Source of the DNA: Candidatus Eiseniibacteriota bacterium
Lineage (GTDB): Bacteria > Eisenbacteria > RBG-16-71-46 > CAIMUX01 > VGJL01
Assembly (NCBI GenBank): GCA_014729455.1
Contig: WJJW01000375.1
Coordinates: forward strand, 1-7,048
Reading direction: 5' to 3'
DNA length: 7,048 nt
Shown: positions 1 through 5,821 of the stretch, one piece after another
Layout: each line of letters opens with the position of its first letter
Position numbering within the stretch: position 1 is the first letter of the stretch
Position numbers and translations under genes: made by a program
The notes under the pieces: generated by a model
Databases searched by the model: none
Told to the model about the DNA's origin: nothing
The model's input: only the letters and a program-made list of their open reading frames with translations

Positions 1-294
1 GTCGAAAACGTGCGGCTTGATGTCAAGCAGCGGCGTACCGTCGAGCATGTCGACCCGCTCGACGACGTCGTGGAATGGCACCACGCGCAGTCGCGCCGTC
101 CCGGCGCGGTGGAAGTGGTAGAGGAGGACGACGTGGGAGCAGCCGTTGAGATCGGCCAGTCCGTCGCGCAGTCCTTGATCCAGCTCGACCGTCCCGCGGA
201 CTCCCGACGCCCAGCGCGGCTGGATCGGCATCTCTTCGAGAACCCGATAGGGCGTGCGGATGATCCCGATCGATCGATAGACGATCTCGGTCAC
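1..294 (-). CDS. TsaA/TrmO-like protein with apparent internal deletion (C-terminus outside window)
   Basis: I read 98 residues from a GTG at 294 down to the window edge without a stop. CCTCC at 301-305 on the plus strand gives a GGAGG ribosome binding site six bases before that GTG. The protein matches the TsaA/TrmO family: IGIIRTPYR at residues 9-17, MPIQP at 22-26, GTVEL at 34-38, CSHVVLLYHFH at 52-62 and VDMLDGTPLLDIKP at 81-94. Family members use S-adenosylmethionine, and E. coli TrmO methylates t6A37 of tRNA-Thr. Between VVPFHD and VDMLDG only three residues (VER) remain. In typical members some 35 residues lie here, including the signature RGVFATR...RPNPIG. The open frame continues cleanly across the junction, so this is an in-frame loss and not a frameshift. 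Family membership is clear, but methyltransferase activity is doubtful. The gene is divergent from the DUF134 gene. Confidence 0.85.
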   Translation of the reverse strand, partial: MTEIVYRSIGIIRTPYRVLEEMPIQPRWASGVRGTVELDQGLRDGLADLNGCSHVVLLYHFHRAGTARLRVVPFHDVVERVDMLDGTPLLDIKPHVFD

Positions 295-355
295 GGTTCC
301 CCTCCCCACTTCACCGCAGCGTCGCGCACCGAACCGCTCGTTGACCGTAATGAAC

Positions 356-367
356 TTATGCCCATAA
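356..367. promoter_or_regulatory. Inverted repeat TTATG-CC-CATAA, candidate operator
   Basis: This perfect 5-bp inverted repeat with a 2-bp spacer lies in the AT-rich centre of the 94-bp region between the divergent TsaA-like and DUF134 genes. A TTGACC at 341-346 and a TAACAT at 365-370, 18 bp apart, could be a weak sigma-70 promoter for the DUF134 gene, which would place the repeat between and over the promoter boxes. The implied transcript start would leave a very short leader of about 12 bases, so the promoter assignment is weak. A natural guess is that the helix-turn-helix DUF134 product binds here. That is inference only. Confidence 0.35.
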
Positions 368-388
368 CATATATCCGGAGGTGCAGCC

Positions 389-712
389 GTGTCCAGACCG
401 TTTTCTTACCGACACATTTCGAGGACTCCGGCGATCTCGACCTTCAAGCCGATCGGGATCCCGATCACGGAACTCGACGAGATCACGCTGACCCTCGACG
501 AGTTCGAGGCGCTCCGGCTAGCCGATCACGAGCGGCTCTATCACGAGGAAGCGGCGAATCGGATGAACGTCTCCCGGACGACCTTCGGGCGGATCCTCGA
601 CGCGGCCCGCCACAAGCTCTCCGGCGCCCTCGTCCTAGGCCGTGCCCTCCGGATCGAGGGCGGCCCGGTCCACCTGAGCCGGGCCGGTTGCTGCCGCCGG
701 CGCCGCAGTTGA
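389..712 (+). CDS. DUF134 / UPF0251 family predicted DNA-binding protein
   Basis: This 107-residue protein starts at GTG 389, six bases after GGAGGT at 377-382. It has the whole DUF134 (UPF0251) pattern: FKPIGIP at residues 19-25, LTLDEFEALRLAD at 34-46, then a sigma-factor-like helix-turn-helix at about 50-72 (YHEEAANRMNVSRTTFGRIL), and LGRALRIEGG at 83-92. Members of the family are predicted transcription regulators; I know of no firmly established function. The protein has the usual length for the short form. Its tail, AGCCRRRRS, has two adjacent cysteines followed by four arginines; some longer relatives instead carry a cysteine-rich C-terminal region. The gene is divergent from the TsaA-like gene and 57 bp upstream of the APP1-like gene on the same strand, so the latter pair could be co-transcribed. 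The family call is firm; the targets are unknown. Confidence 0.9.
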   Translation: MSRPFSYRHISRTPAISTFKPIGIPITELDEITLTLDEFEALRLADHERLYHEEAANRMNVSRTTFGRILDAARHKLSGALVLGRALRIEGGPVHLSRAGCCRRRRS

Positions 713-727
713 CGCCCTCCTCCCATT

Positions 728-762
728 CCCGCCAAGATGCGATGTTTCCGGCGGCGGGGGGG
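728..762 (+). promoter_or_regulatory. Seven-G ribosome binding site partly paired in a possible hairpin
   Basis: The APP1-like gene is preceded by a run of seven G at 756-762, seven bases before ATG 770, in place of a standard AGGAGG. CCCGCC at 728-733 is exactly complementary to GGCGGG at 753-758, so a 6-bp stem with a 19-base loop would cover the 5' half of the G run. The pairing is visible in the sequence; any effect on translation is inference, and in GC-rich DNA a 6-bp stem can arise by chance. Confidence 0.25.
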
Positions 763-769
763 AACGACC

Positions 770-1951
770 ATGACCTGGAAAGAAGAAATCACCGACCTCA
801 TGACCAAGGCGACCAGCCGCGTCGAAGACGTGATCGACGTGATGTGGCGCAAGACCTCGGAACGTCTCGGCTGGGACAAGCCGGAGGTGATCGTCGCCTT
901 CATGGGCTACGCCGACCATGAGCAGGTCCGGGTGCGCGGGCGGGTGCTCGCCAATGCTCCCCACGGTGGTCCTCAGGAGGACGACACCTGGTGGACGAAC
1001 CTCGCCGAGACCTACCGCAGGATCGCCAGCCGGGAAATCCCGGACATCGAGGTCGAGCTGGCCTACGGCGGAATGACGCAGACCGTTCGCACCGATGAGG
1101 AGGGGTATTACTTCGCGACCTTTCCCCGGCGTCACGAACGGACCCGCGGGCTCCGCTGGCGCGGCGTGCACGCGCGAACCAAGCGCGGCGAGAACGAGGC
1201 CGAGTCGTCCCATCGGGTCCTGTTCCCGGGCGACGCCGCGCGCTACCTCGTGGTCAGCGATCTCGACGACACCGTCATCGAGACGGGGATCACGAGCCTG
1301 CTGCTGATGGCGCGGCTCACGTTCCTCTCCAACGCCCGGACCCGCTCGGCGCTGCCGGGCGTCCAGGCGCTCTACGAGGCCTTCCGGTGGGACGCCGCTC
1401 CGAAGGCGGAGCGTCCGGGGGCCGGGATCAACCCGATCTTCTACGTCTCGAACGGCCCATGGAACCTCTACGACCTGCTCCGGGACTTCCTCGAAGTGAA
1501 CCGGATTCCAGAAGGACCGATCTTCCTGCAGGACTGGGGATTCGACGACGACAAGCTCGTCAAACCGCCCGGTAACCGGCACAAGATCGAACGGATCACC
1601 CAGCTCCTGCGAAGCTACCCGGATCTGCCCACCGTCCTGCTCGGCGATTCCGGCGAGCACGACGCCTCGACCTACGTCGAGATCGCCCGGAAGCACCCGG
1701 GCCGGGTCCGCGCGATCTACATCCGCGACGTCGATCCCGGGCTCCTATCCCAGAAGGACGAGGTCGTCGAGGAGGTCGCCAAGGAGGCGGAGAAGATCGG
1801 GGTACCGCTCCTCAGCGGTGAGAGCAGCGTGCGTTTCGCCGAGCACGCCGCCTCGATCGGCCTGATTCCCGAGGGGGCGGTGGAGTCGGTGAAGCGGGAG
1901 GCCGGCCGGGACCTCTCCCGCGCGAGCCTCGGGTCGGAGACGATCGGCTAG
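770..1951 (+). CDS. APP1-type (DUF2183) phosphatase, likely phosphatidate phosphatase
   Basis: This 393-residue protein belongs to the App1/DUF2183 family. The yeast member is a Mg2+-dependent phosphatidate phosphatase that makes diacylglycerol. Residues 1-40 are a charged, possibly amphipathic N-terminus. About 43-145 form a beta-rich domain typical of bacterial members, containing VRVRGRVL and a GYYFATF strand. The HAD-like catalytic domain spans about 155-345: motif I SDLDDTVIETG with D164 and D166, motif II FYVSNGPW with S227, a motif III lysine K272 in NRHKIERI, and motif IV LLGDSGEHD with D293 and D298. I find no signal peptide or clear membrane segment, so it is probably cytoplasmic or peripheral. 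I chose ATG 770 over an in-frame ATG at 737 because the purine-rich G run precedes 770 and nothing suitable precedes 737. It converges on a lipid kinase of opposite predicted activity. The fold is certain; the substrate is inferred. Confidence 0.9.
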   Translation: MTWKEEITDLMTKATSRVEDVIDVMWRKTSERLGWDKPEVIVAFMGYADHEQVRVRGRVLANAPHGGPQEDDTWWTNLAETYRRIASREIPDIEVELAYGGMTQTVRTDEEGYYFATFPRRHERTRGLRWRGVHARTKRGENEAESSHRVLFPGDAARYLVVSDLDDTVIETGITSLLLMARLTFLSNARTRSALPGVQALYEAFRWDAAPKAERPGAGINPIFYVSNGPWNLYDLLRDFLEVNRIPEGPIFLQDWGFDDDKLVKPPGNRHKIERITQLLRSYPDLPTVLLGDSGEHDASTYVEIARKHPGRVRAIYIRDVDPGLLSQKDEVVEEVAKEAEKIGVPLLSGESSVRFAEHAASIGLIPEGAVESVKREAGRDLSRASLGSETIG

Positions 1952-1954
1952 GAG

Positions 1955-1974
1955 CGCAGGGGAGACCCTCTGCG
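1955..1974. terminator. Hairpin between convergent genes, possible bidirectional terminator
   Basis: CGCAG GGG, an AGA triloop, then CCC, a single bulged T and CTGCG can form an 8-bp stem. It fills most of the 28-bp gap between the two convergent stop codons. Neither strand has a clear T run after the stem, so it is not a textbook intrinsic terminator, though its position suits a shared stop for both transcripts. Confidence 0.45.
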
Positions 1975-1979
1975 TTCGG

Positions 1980-2879
1980 TCACCCCTCGTAGCTCTCGCT
2001 CACCACGAAGTCGAACGCGTCCTTCAGCGTACGGAACTCGACGCGATCCCGGCTGCCCAGCTCCTCCCCGTCGACCTGGATCCTCCACGGCTCGCCGAAG
2101 ACGATCTCGATCTCGTCGAAGCTCCGGATCCAGATCCGTTCGCTCTGCTTCTCACGTCCTGAGATGAACTCGATCGCGGTCCACGCGAACTCGAGCAGAT
2201 TCTCCGTGGTGATCGCCGCGATCGTGAGTCGTCCATCATGCGGCGTGATCGACTTGCCGATGTCGAGCGCGAACTCCTCGAGCCGGAGCAGGTTCGCCAC
2301 GAACAGGGCGCCGGTCTGCAGCTCGGCAAGCTTCTCGTCCCCGCTGATCACACGCACCTTGCCGGGTCTGGCCACGCGCTCCAGGCTGCGGATCCCCCCG
2401 TAGAGGTAGGCCACGAACCCGAGCTTGTCCTTGCTGGTCCGTTCCGCGCCGTCGAGGAGCTCCGCCGGCATCCCGAGCGACGCGGCGAGGATGAAGAGCG
2501 ATCCGTCGTCCACCTCGCCCAGATCGAACGACCGTGTCTTGCCGCGGCGGATCTCCTCCGCCGCCTCTTCGGCGTCGCCCGAAAAGCCGAGAGAACGGGC
2601 AATGAGGTTTGCGGTCCCGAACGGAAGGTGCGCGACGGGAAACCGCTCCCCTGCGGTGCGCAGGGCCGCCACGACGTGCCGTACCGTCCCGTCGCCGCCT
2701 CCCACGAGCACGACGTCGGGGCGCTCCTCCCGGACCACCGGAAGCCAGGTCTCCACCGAATCATCGGCGGAGGTCTCCGTGAGCCGCAGATCCCGGCCCC
2801 ATTCCCGAATCAACAGATCCCGCTTCTCCTCGGGCGAGAGGCGGCCCGAGACCGGATTGACGACGGCGACAGTGCGCAT
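1980..2879 (-). CDS. Diacylglycerol kinase-like lipid kinase (DAGK_cat, YegS/DgkB/LCB5 type)
   Basis: This 299-residue protein has the diacylglycerol kinase catalytic fold: VVNPVSG at 7-13, the nucleotide-binding VGGGDGT at 59-65, LPFGTANLIARSLG at 85-98, DKLGFVAYLYGG at 151-162 and QVDGEE at 268-273 in the C-terminal beta domain. Such enzymes phosphorylate diacylglycerol or related lipids with ATP, feeding phosphatidate back to phospholipid synthesis, and sit at the inner face of the membrane. In the stretch after FDLGEVDDGSLF the family often has an asparagine (F-N-x-A-S-x-G); here it reads FILAASLG, a small departure. I chose ATG 2879, whose GGGAG lies nine bases upstream, over an in-frame ATG at 2945 that would add 22 residues of no family resemblance. 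The gene converges on the APP1-like phosphatase gene. Diacylglycerol is the best guess, but sphingoid or other lipid substrates cannot be excluded. Confidence 0.9.
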   Translation of the reverse strand: MRTVAVVNPVSGRLSPEEKRDLLIREWGRDLRLTETSADDSVETWLPVVREERPDVVLVGGGDGTVRHVVAALRTAGERFPVAHLPFGTANLIARSLGFSGDAEEAAEEIRRGKTRSFDLGEVDDGSLFILAASLGMPAELLDGAERTSKDKLGFVAYLYGGIRSLERVARPGKVRVISGDEKLAELQTGALFVANLLRLEEFALDIGKSITPHDGRLTIAAITTENLLEFAWTAIEFISGREKQSERIWIRSFDEIEIVFGEPWRIQVDGEELGSRDRVEFRTLKDAFDFVVSESYEG

Positions 2880-2959
2880 CGGGCTCTTCTCCCTGTGGCG
2901 GTGGTTCCCAACCGATGAAGATACCCGATCCCGTGCCGGCGACACAGCTCAGAACGTCC

Positions 2960-3245
2960 TCAGCGTGTCAGGACCAGTCGCTCCGTCGCCGTGGAACCTC
3001 TCGCTCGCCACCGGAAATGGCAGGTCCCGGCGTGACGCAGAGTGGTCGCATGCCGGAACGCGCTCGGCTCCGCCCCGACCTTGATCGCTCCGGGAATCCC
3101 GAAAGCCGCAGCGGGGGCGTCGGCCGGCACTCCTCGGAGATCGAGATCGGTGGCGGCGAACTCGAGGGAGTGGTCATACATGCAGGCGAACCAATCCTCC
3201 GCGACCGGAGAGATCTCGATCGAAACGAGGGCCGATCCTCTTCAT
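2960..3245 (-). pseudogene. Broken or frameshifted small gene upstream of the lipid kinase, function unknown
   Basis: On the minus strand an open frame ending at TGA 2962-2960 reads like real protein, with G or C at most third codon positions. Recognisable pieces run from LVSIEISPVAEDWF through MYDHSLEFAATDLDLRG and FGIPGAIKVGAEPSAFRH to a C-terminal GTCHFRWRARG. The only good start nearby is ATG 3245, with AGGAGG four bases upstream, but it lies one frame away and gives just 23 codons. The frame itself is closed upstream by TGA at 3244-3242. ATG 3181 would give 73 residues but lacks a suitable ribosome binding site. An indel near 3225-3240 would join the start to the body. The C-terminal CxFRW pattern loosely recalls the ends of V4R or L-2-amino-thiazoline-4-carboxylate hydrolase domains; this is a weak resemblance, not an assignment. 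It stops 80 bp before the kinase start on the same strand. Confidence 0.4.
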
Positions 3246-3450
3246 GGTGCCTCCTCGTCCGTCGGCAGGGCGGCCGGTCTTCGTGGCTCCGTACGAGAAA
3301 CAGGAGCCGTCGTGACAGCTCAGCTTCGCTTTCGGACGAGGTGATCCGGGATCTCGGCAACGGCACCGAGGGGCTCGAGCGAGCGATCGCCGGCAAGCAG
3401 GAGTAGCGCTGACGGCTGTCACGGCCCCCTTTCCCCGACGTATCCGATCC

Positions 3451-3483
3451 AGAAGCTGGCCGCCGCCGGTAACCGGCGCTTCT
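3451..3483. repeat. Interrupted inverted repeat 55 bp before the Spondin_N gene
   Basis: CGCCGG (3464-3469), TAA, CCGGCG (3473-3478) is a perfect 6-bp inverted repeat. Alternatively GCCGG/CCGGC can stack below an outer pair, AGAAGC (3451-3456) with GCTTCT (3478-3483), leaving eight unpaired bases on the left side. No T run follows. It could be a terminator for upstream transcription, part of the leader of the secreted-protein gene, or a protein-binding site. The pairing is visible; the role is not. Confidence 0.35.
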
Positions 3484-3526
3484 GATTGGAACGTCTGAAT
3501 GCCAAGAAAGGAGACAACGAGCTACG

Positions 3527-3532
3527 AGGAGG
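3527..3532 (+). promoter_or_regulatory. Ribosome binding site AGGAGG that sets the GTG start at 3538
   Basis: A perfect AGGAGG lies five bases before GTG 3538. It decides the start over the in-frame ATG 3499, and the protein then begins with a signal peptide of normal length. Confidence 0.75.
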
Positions 3533-3537
3533 ATTCC

Positions 3538-5772
3538 GTGCTGATTCGCTGCATCCCGGCCGCCATTCTCGCCCTCACGTTCGCCATTGCCATCGCATCA
3601 GGAGTCACAGCCGGAGACGCCCGCGCCCAGGAAGCGCCTGTCGGGGTCACGGTCGTCATCGAAAACCTCGCGCCGGAGAACGGCACCTGGCTCACGCCCG
3701 CCTGGGTGGGATTCCATGACGGAGACTATGAAGCCTTCGACGTCGGCTCGGCCGCGGACCCCTTCGTCGAGCGGCTGGCCGAAGATGGAAACACCGCCCC
3801 CCTCTTCGACGACTTCGCCTCCGAGGAGCCGGGCGGAAGCCAGGAGACAATTCCGAGCGACCAGGGAATCCCCCAGATCGCTCCCGGGGAATCCGCTACC
3901 GCGACATTCGTCCTCGACGCCTCCGACCCCGCCAACCGGTTCTTCAGCTACCTGTCGATGGTGATTCCGAGCAATGACGCGTTCATCGGGAGCGACGCGC
4001 CGCAATCGACCCGCATCTTCGACGCCAACGGGAACTTCCTCGGCGCCTACCTCACCATTTCGGGGGGCGCGGTGCTCGACGCCGGTACCGAGGTCAACGA
4101 CGAGATCCCCGAGCACACCGCGTTCTTCGGGCAGACGGAGCCGGACACCGGGGTCGACGAGAACGGCGTCATCCACGAGCATCCCGGCTACAATCCACCG
4201 GGCAGCGGAGGGATCCTCGACGATCCGATGTTCGCCGAGGCCGACTTCACCACCCCTGGCTACGAGGTCGCCCGGATCACGATCTACAGGTCCGACACGA
4301 TCGTCGAAGGCGGCTCCGTGTCGGGCGTCTGGGATGTGGAGGGCTCCCCGTATCTCATCCAGGGCGACGCGACGATCCCCGTGGGAGAGACGCTTGCGAT
4401 CGAGCCGAACGTACTCGTCTTTGCCGACGCCGAGGTCGGCATCACGGTGCAGGGTACGATCGAGGCGATCGGCGGCGAGAACCAACCGATCGTATTCACC
4501 GGACCCGCACAAGGACTCGGCTGGCGCGGCATTCGGATCGAGGAGACCGCAACGGGGAATCGACTCGAACACTGCGTGATCGAGCACGGCGACCGGGCCG
4601 CCACCTACGAATCGGGAGGCGGAATCGCGTGCCTCGACTCCGATCTCGTCATGAAAGCGTGCATGGTTCGGGAGAATGACGCCTACTACTTCGGAGCCGG
4701 TCTGTACGGCGTCGGTTCCGATCTCGTGATCGAGGCGTGCGAGTTCCGCGACAACCTGATCGACTCCTCCAACAGCGCGGAGGGAGGCGGGATCTACTGT
4801 GAGGACTCCCAGGTGAGAATCACGAACAGCCGTATCCTCGACAATCGCGTCGAGACCTTCACCTTCTTCGGGGCCACCAATTCACGGGGCGGAGGGATCG
4901 CCCTCCGACAGTGCGAGACGATCCTGGAGAAGAACGTGATCGCCGGAAACTACCTGACCCACAGCGGTACGGAGGCGGAGTCCGTCGGCGGCGGCATCTT
5001 CATCGACGACTTCAGTGATGGAACGGTCCTTCGCGGGAACACGATTTCCTACAACGAGGTGCACTACACCAACGCTCACGGCGGCGGGATCTATCTCGGC
5101 ACCTACAACGTGGAGATGACGGACAACATCGTCTCCGACAACGTCGGGGCGGGCATCTGGTTCGACCCGGGGGCGTCCGGAACGCTGGTGGAGTACTGCG
5201 ACGTCCACGGCAACAGCGACGGGCGCTTCGGCGGCGGTTCTGTCCCGGACGGCCTCGGCGAGATCGTCCAGGAGAATCGGAACGGCGATCCCTGCGACGC
5301 GAACTTCAACATCTTCTTGGATCCGCGGTTCGTCGCCGAGAGCCAGGGGGACTTCCATCTCGAGCCGGATTCGCCCTGCATCGACGCGGGTAACGCCGAT
5401 TCCCCGGCCGATCCGGACGGAACGATCGCGGACATTGGAGCGTTCTTCTTCGACCAGGGAACGACGACGGTTTCCAGCTCTCCAGCCGACGAAACGGCTC
5501 GGCTTCTGCTCCCGAGCCGTCCGGAACCGGCCTTCGACGTGGCGACGATCCGCTATCGCGTGCCGACGGAGAGTCCGGTCCGACTCACCATCCATGGTCC
5601 ATCGGGCCGCGTTGTCCGAACGCTGGTCGACGAACGGCGGCCGGAAGGAGTGCACGGCGTCCAATTCGACGGTCGAGACGCCCACGGCCGTCCCTTGCCC
5701 GCCGGTGTCTACTTCTCCCGCCTGGCCGTATCGGGAAGGACGGAGAGCCGGCGATTGACGCTGCTCCGATGA
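3538..5772 (+). CDS. Secreted Spondin_N / right-handed beta-helix protein with FlgD-like C-terminal domain
   Basis: This 744-residue exported protein starts at GTG 3538, five bases after AGGAGG (3527-3532). An in-frame ATG at 3499 lacks such a site and would put charged residues before the signal peptide. Residues 1-30 form the signal peptide, with ARA cleavage before Q31. Residues about 35-250 match Spondin_N: VIENLAPENGTWLTPAWVGF, RLAEDGNTAP, YLSMVIPSNDAFIG, LDAGTEVNDE. About 265-640 form a right-handed parallel beta-helix with recurrent GGGI or GAGI turns near residues 360, 386, 416, 451, 484, 515 and 537, ending in SPCIDAGNAD...ADIGAFFFD. About 660-744 resemble FlgD Ig / type IX-secretion-like C-terminal domains (ATIRYRVP, GRVVRTLVD, PLPAGVYFSRL). 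It is probably a surface-attached or released adhesin or glycan-binding protein. I see no catalytic signature, so polysaccharide lyase activity is not supported. The next secreted gene follows 49 bp later. Confidence 0.88.
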   Translation: MLIRCIPAAILALTFAIAIASGVTAGDARAQEAPVGVTVVIENLAPENGTWLTPAWVGFHDGDYEAFDVGSAADPFVERLAEDGNTAPLFDDFASEEPGGSQETIPSDQGIPQIAPGESATATFVLDASDPANRFFSYLSMVIPSNDAFIGSDAPQSTRIFDANGNFLGAYLTISGGAVLDAGTEVNDEIPEHTAFFGQTEPDTGVDENGVIHEHPGYNPPGSGGILDDPMFAEADFTTPGYEVARITIYRSDTIVEGGSVSGVWDVEGSPYLIQGDATIPVGETLAIEPNVLVFADAEVGITVQGTIEAIGGENQPIVFTGPAQGLGWRGIRIEETATGNRLEHCVIEHGDRAATYESGGGIACLDSDLVMKACMVRENDAYYFGAGLYGVGSDLVIEACEFRDNLIDSSNSAEGGGIYCEDSQVRITNSRILDNRVETFTFFGATNSRGGGIALRQCETILEKNVIAGNYLTHSGTEAESVGGGIFIDDFSDGTVLRGNTISYNEVHYTNAHGGGIYLGTYNVEMTDNIVSDNVGAGIWFDPGASGTLVEYCDVHGNSDGRFGGGSVPDGLGEIVQENRNGDPCDANFNIFLDPRFVAESQGDFHLEPDSPCIDAGNADSPADPDGTIADIGAFFFDQGTTTVSSSPADETARLLLPSRPEPAFDVATIRYRVPTESPVRLTIHGPSGRVVRTLVDERRPEGVHGVQFDGRDAHGRPLPAGVYFSRLAVSGRTESRRLTLLR

Positions 5773-5810
5773 TGATAGACTCGAACCTCATCCAGTTTAC
5801 GGTCCGAAGA

Positions 5811-5816
5811 AGGAGG
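5811..5816 (+). promoter_or_regulatory. Ribosome binding site AGGAGG for the propeller gene at 5822
   Basis: AGGAGG with a five-base spacer precedes GTG 5822, the same layout as for the upstream secreted gene. The 49-bp gap between the genes holds no evident terminator hairpin, which allows read-through from the upstream gene. I see no convincing promoter in the gap. Confidence 0.75.
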
Positions 5817-5821
5817 TCTGC

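Larger units (their letters stand above)
3246..3537. other. Spacer with short coding-like fragments, no confident gene
   Basis: This 292-bp stretch lies upstream of the first secreted-protein gene. On the plus strand a frame closing at TAG 3404-3406 ends in DEVIRDLGNGTEGLERAIAGKQE-like sequence with strong third-position GC, but it has no convincing start or domain upstream. The codon-aligned minus strand also yields plausible pieces (ALLLLAGDRSLEPLGAVAEIP, then TDEEAP) separated by in-frame TGA codons. Both readings suit an eroded gene, or the mirror coding bias usual in GC-rich DNA. I find no recognisable domain or RNA and no strong promoter for the gene at 3538. Confidence 0.4.

Noticed and set aside
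10..921. Open frame of 303 codons on the plus strand at the left edge
   Set aside because: It covers the antisense of the TsaA-like gene, the divergent promoter region and the DUF134 gene out of frame, and is rich in Arg, Asp and Pro as expected of a shadow frame.
635..1696. Long open frame (353 codons) on the minus strand
   Set aside because: It lies opposite the APP1-like gene, whose motifs are unmistakable. The antisense product is low-complexity and lacks family motifs; such mirror frames are common in GC-rich DNA.
2238..2918. Open frame of 226 codons on the plus strand opposite the lipid kinase
   Set aside because: The kinase motifs on the minus strand are decisive and the plus-strand product has no recognisable features.
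3598..4587. Open frame of 329 codons on the minus strand
   Set aside because: It is antisense to the Spondin_N and early beta-helix coding region, with no own ribosome binding site or domain.
4600..5160. Beta-helix region considered as a polysaccharide lyase or glycoside hydrolase
   Set aside because: The helix turns are clear, but I could not identify a catalytic aspartate or lysine/arginine arrangement typical of those enzymes.
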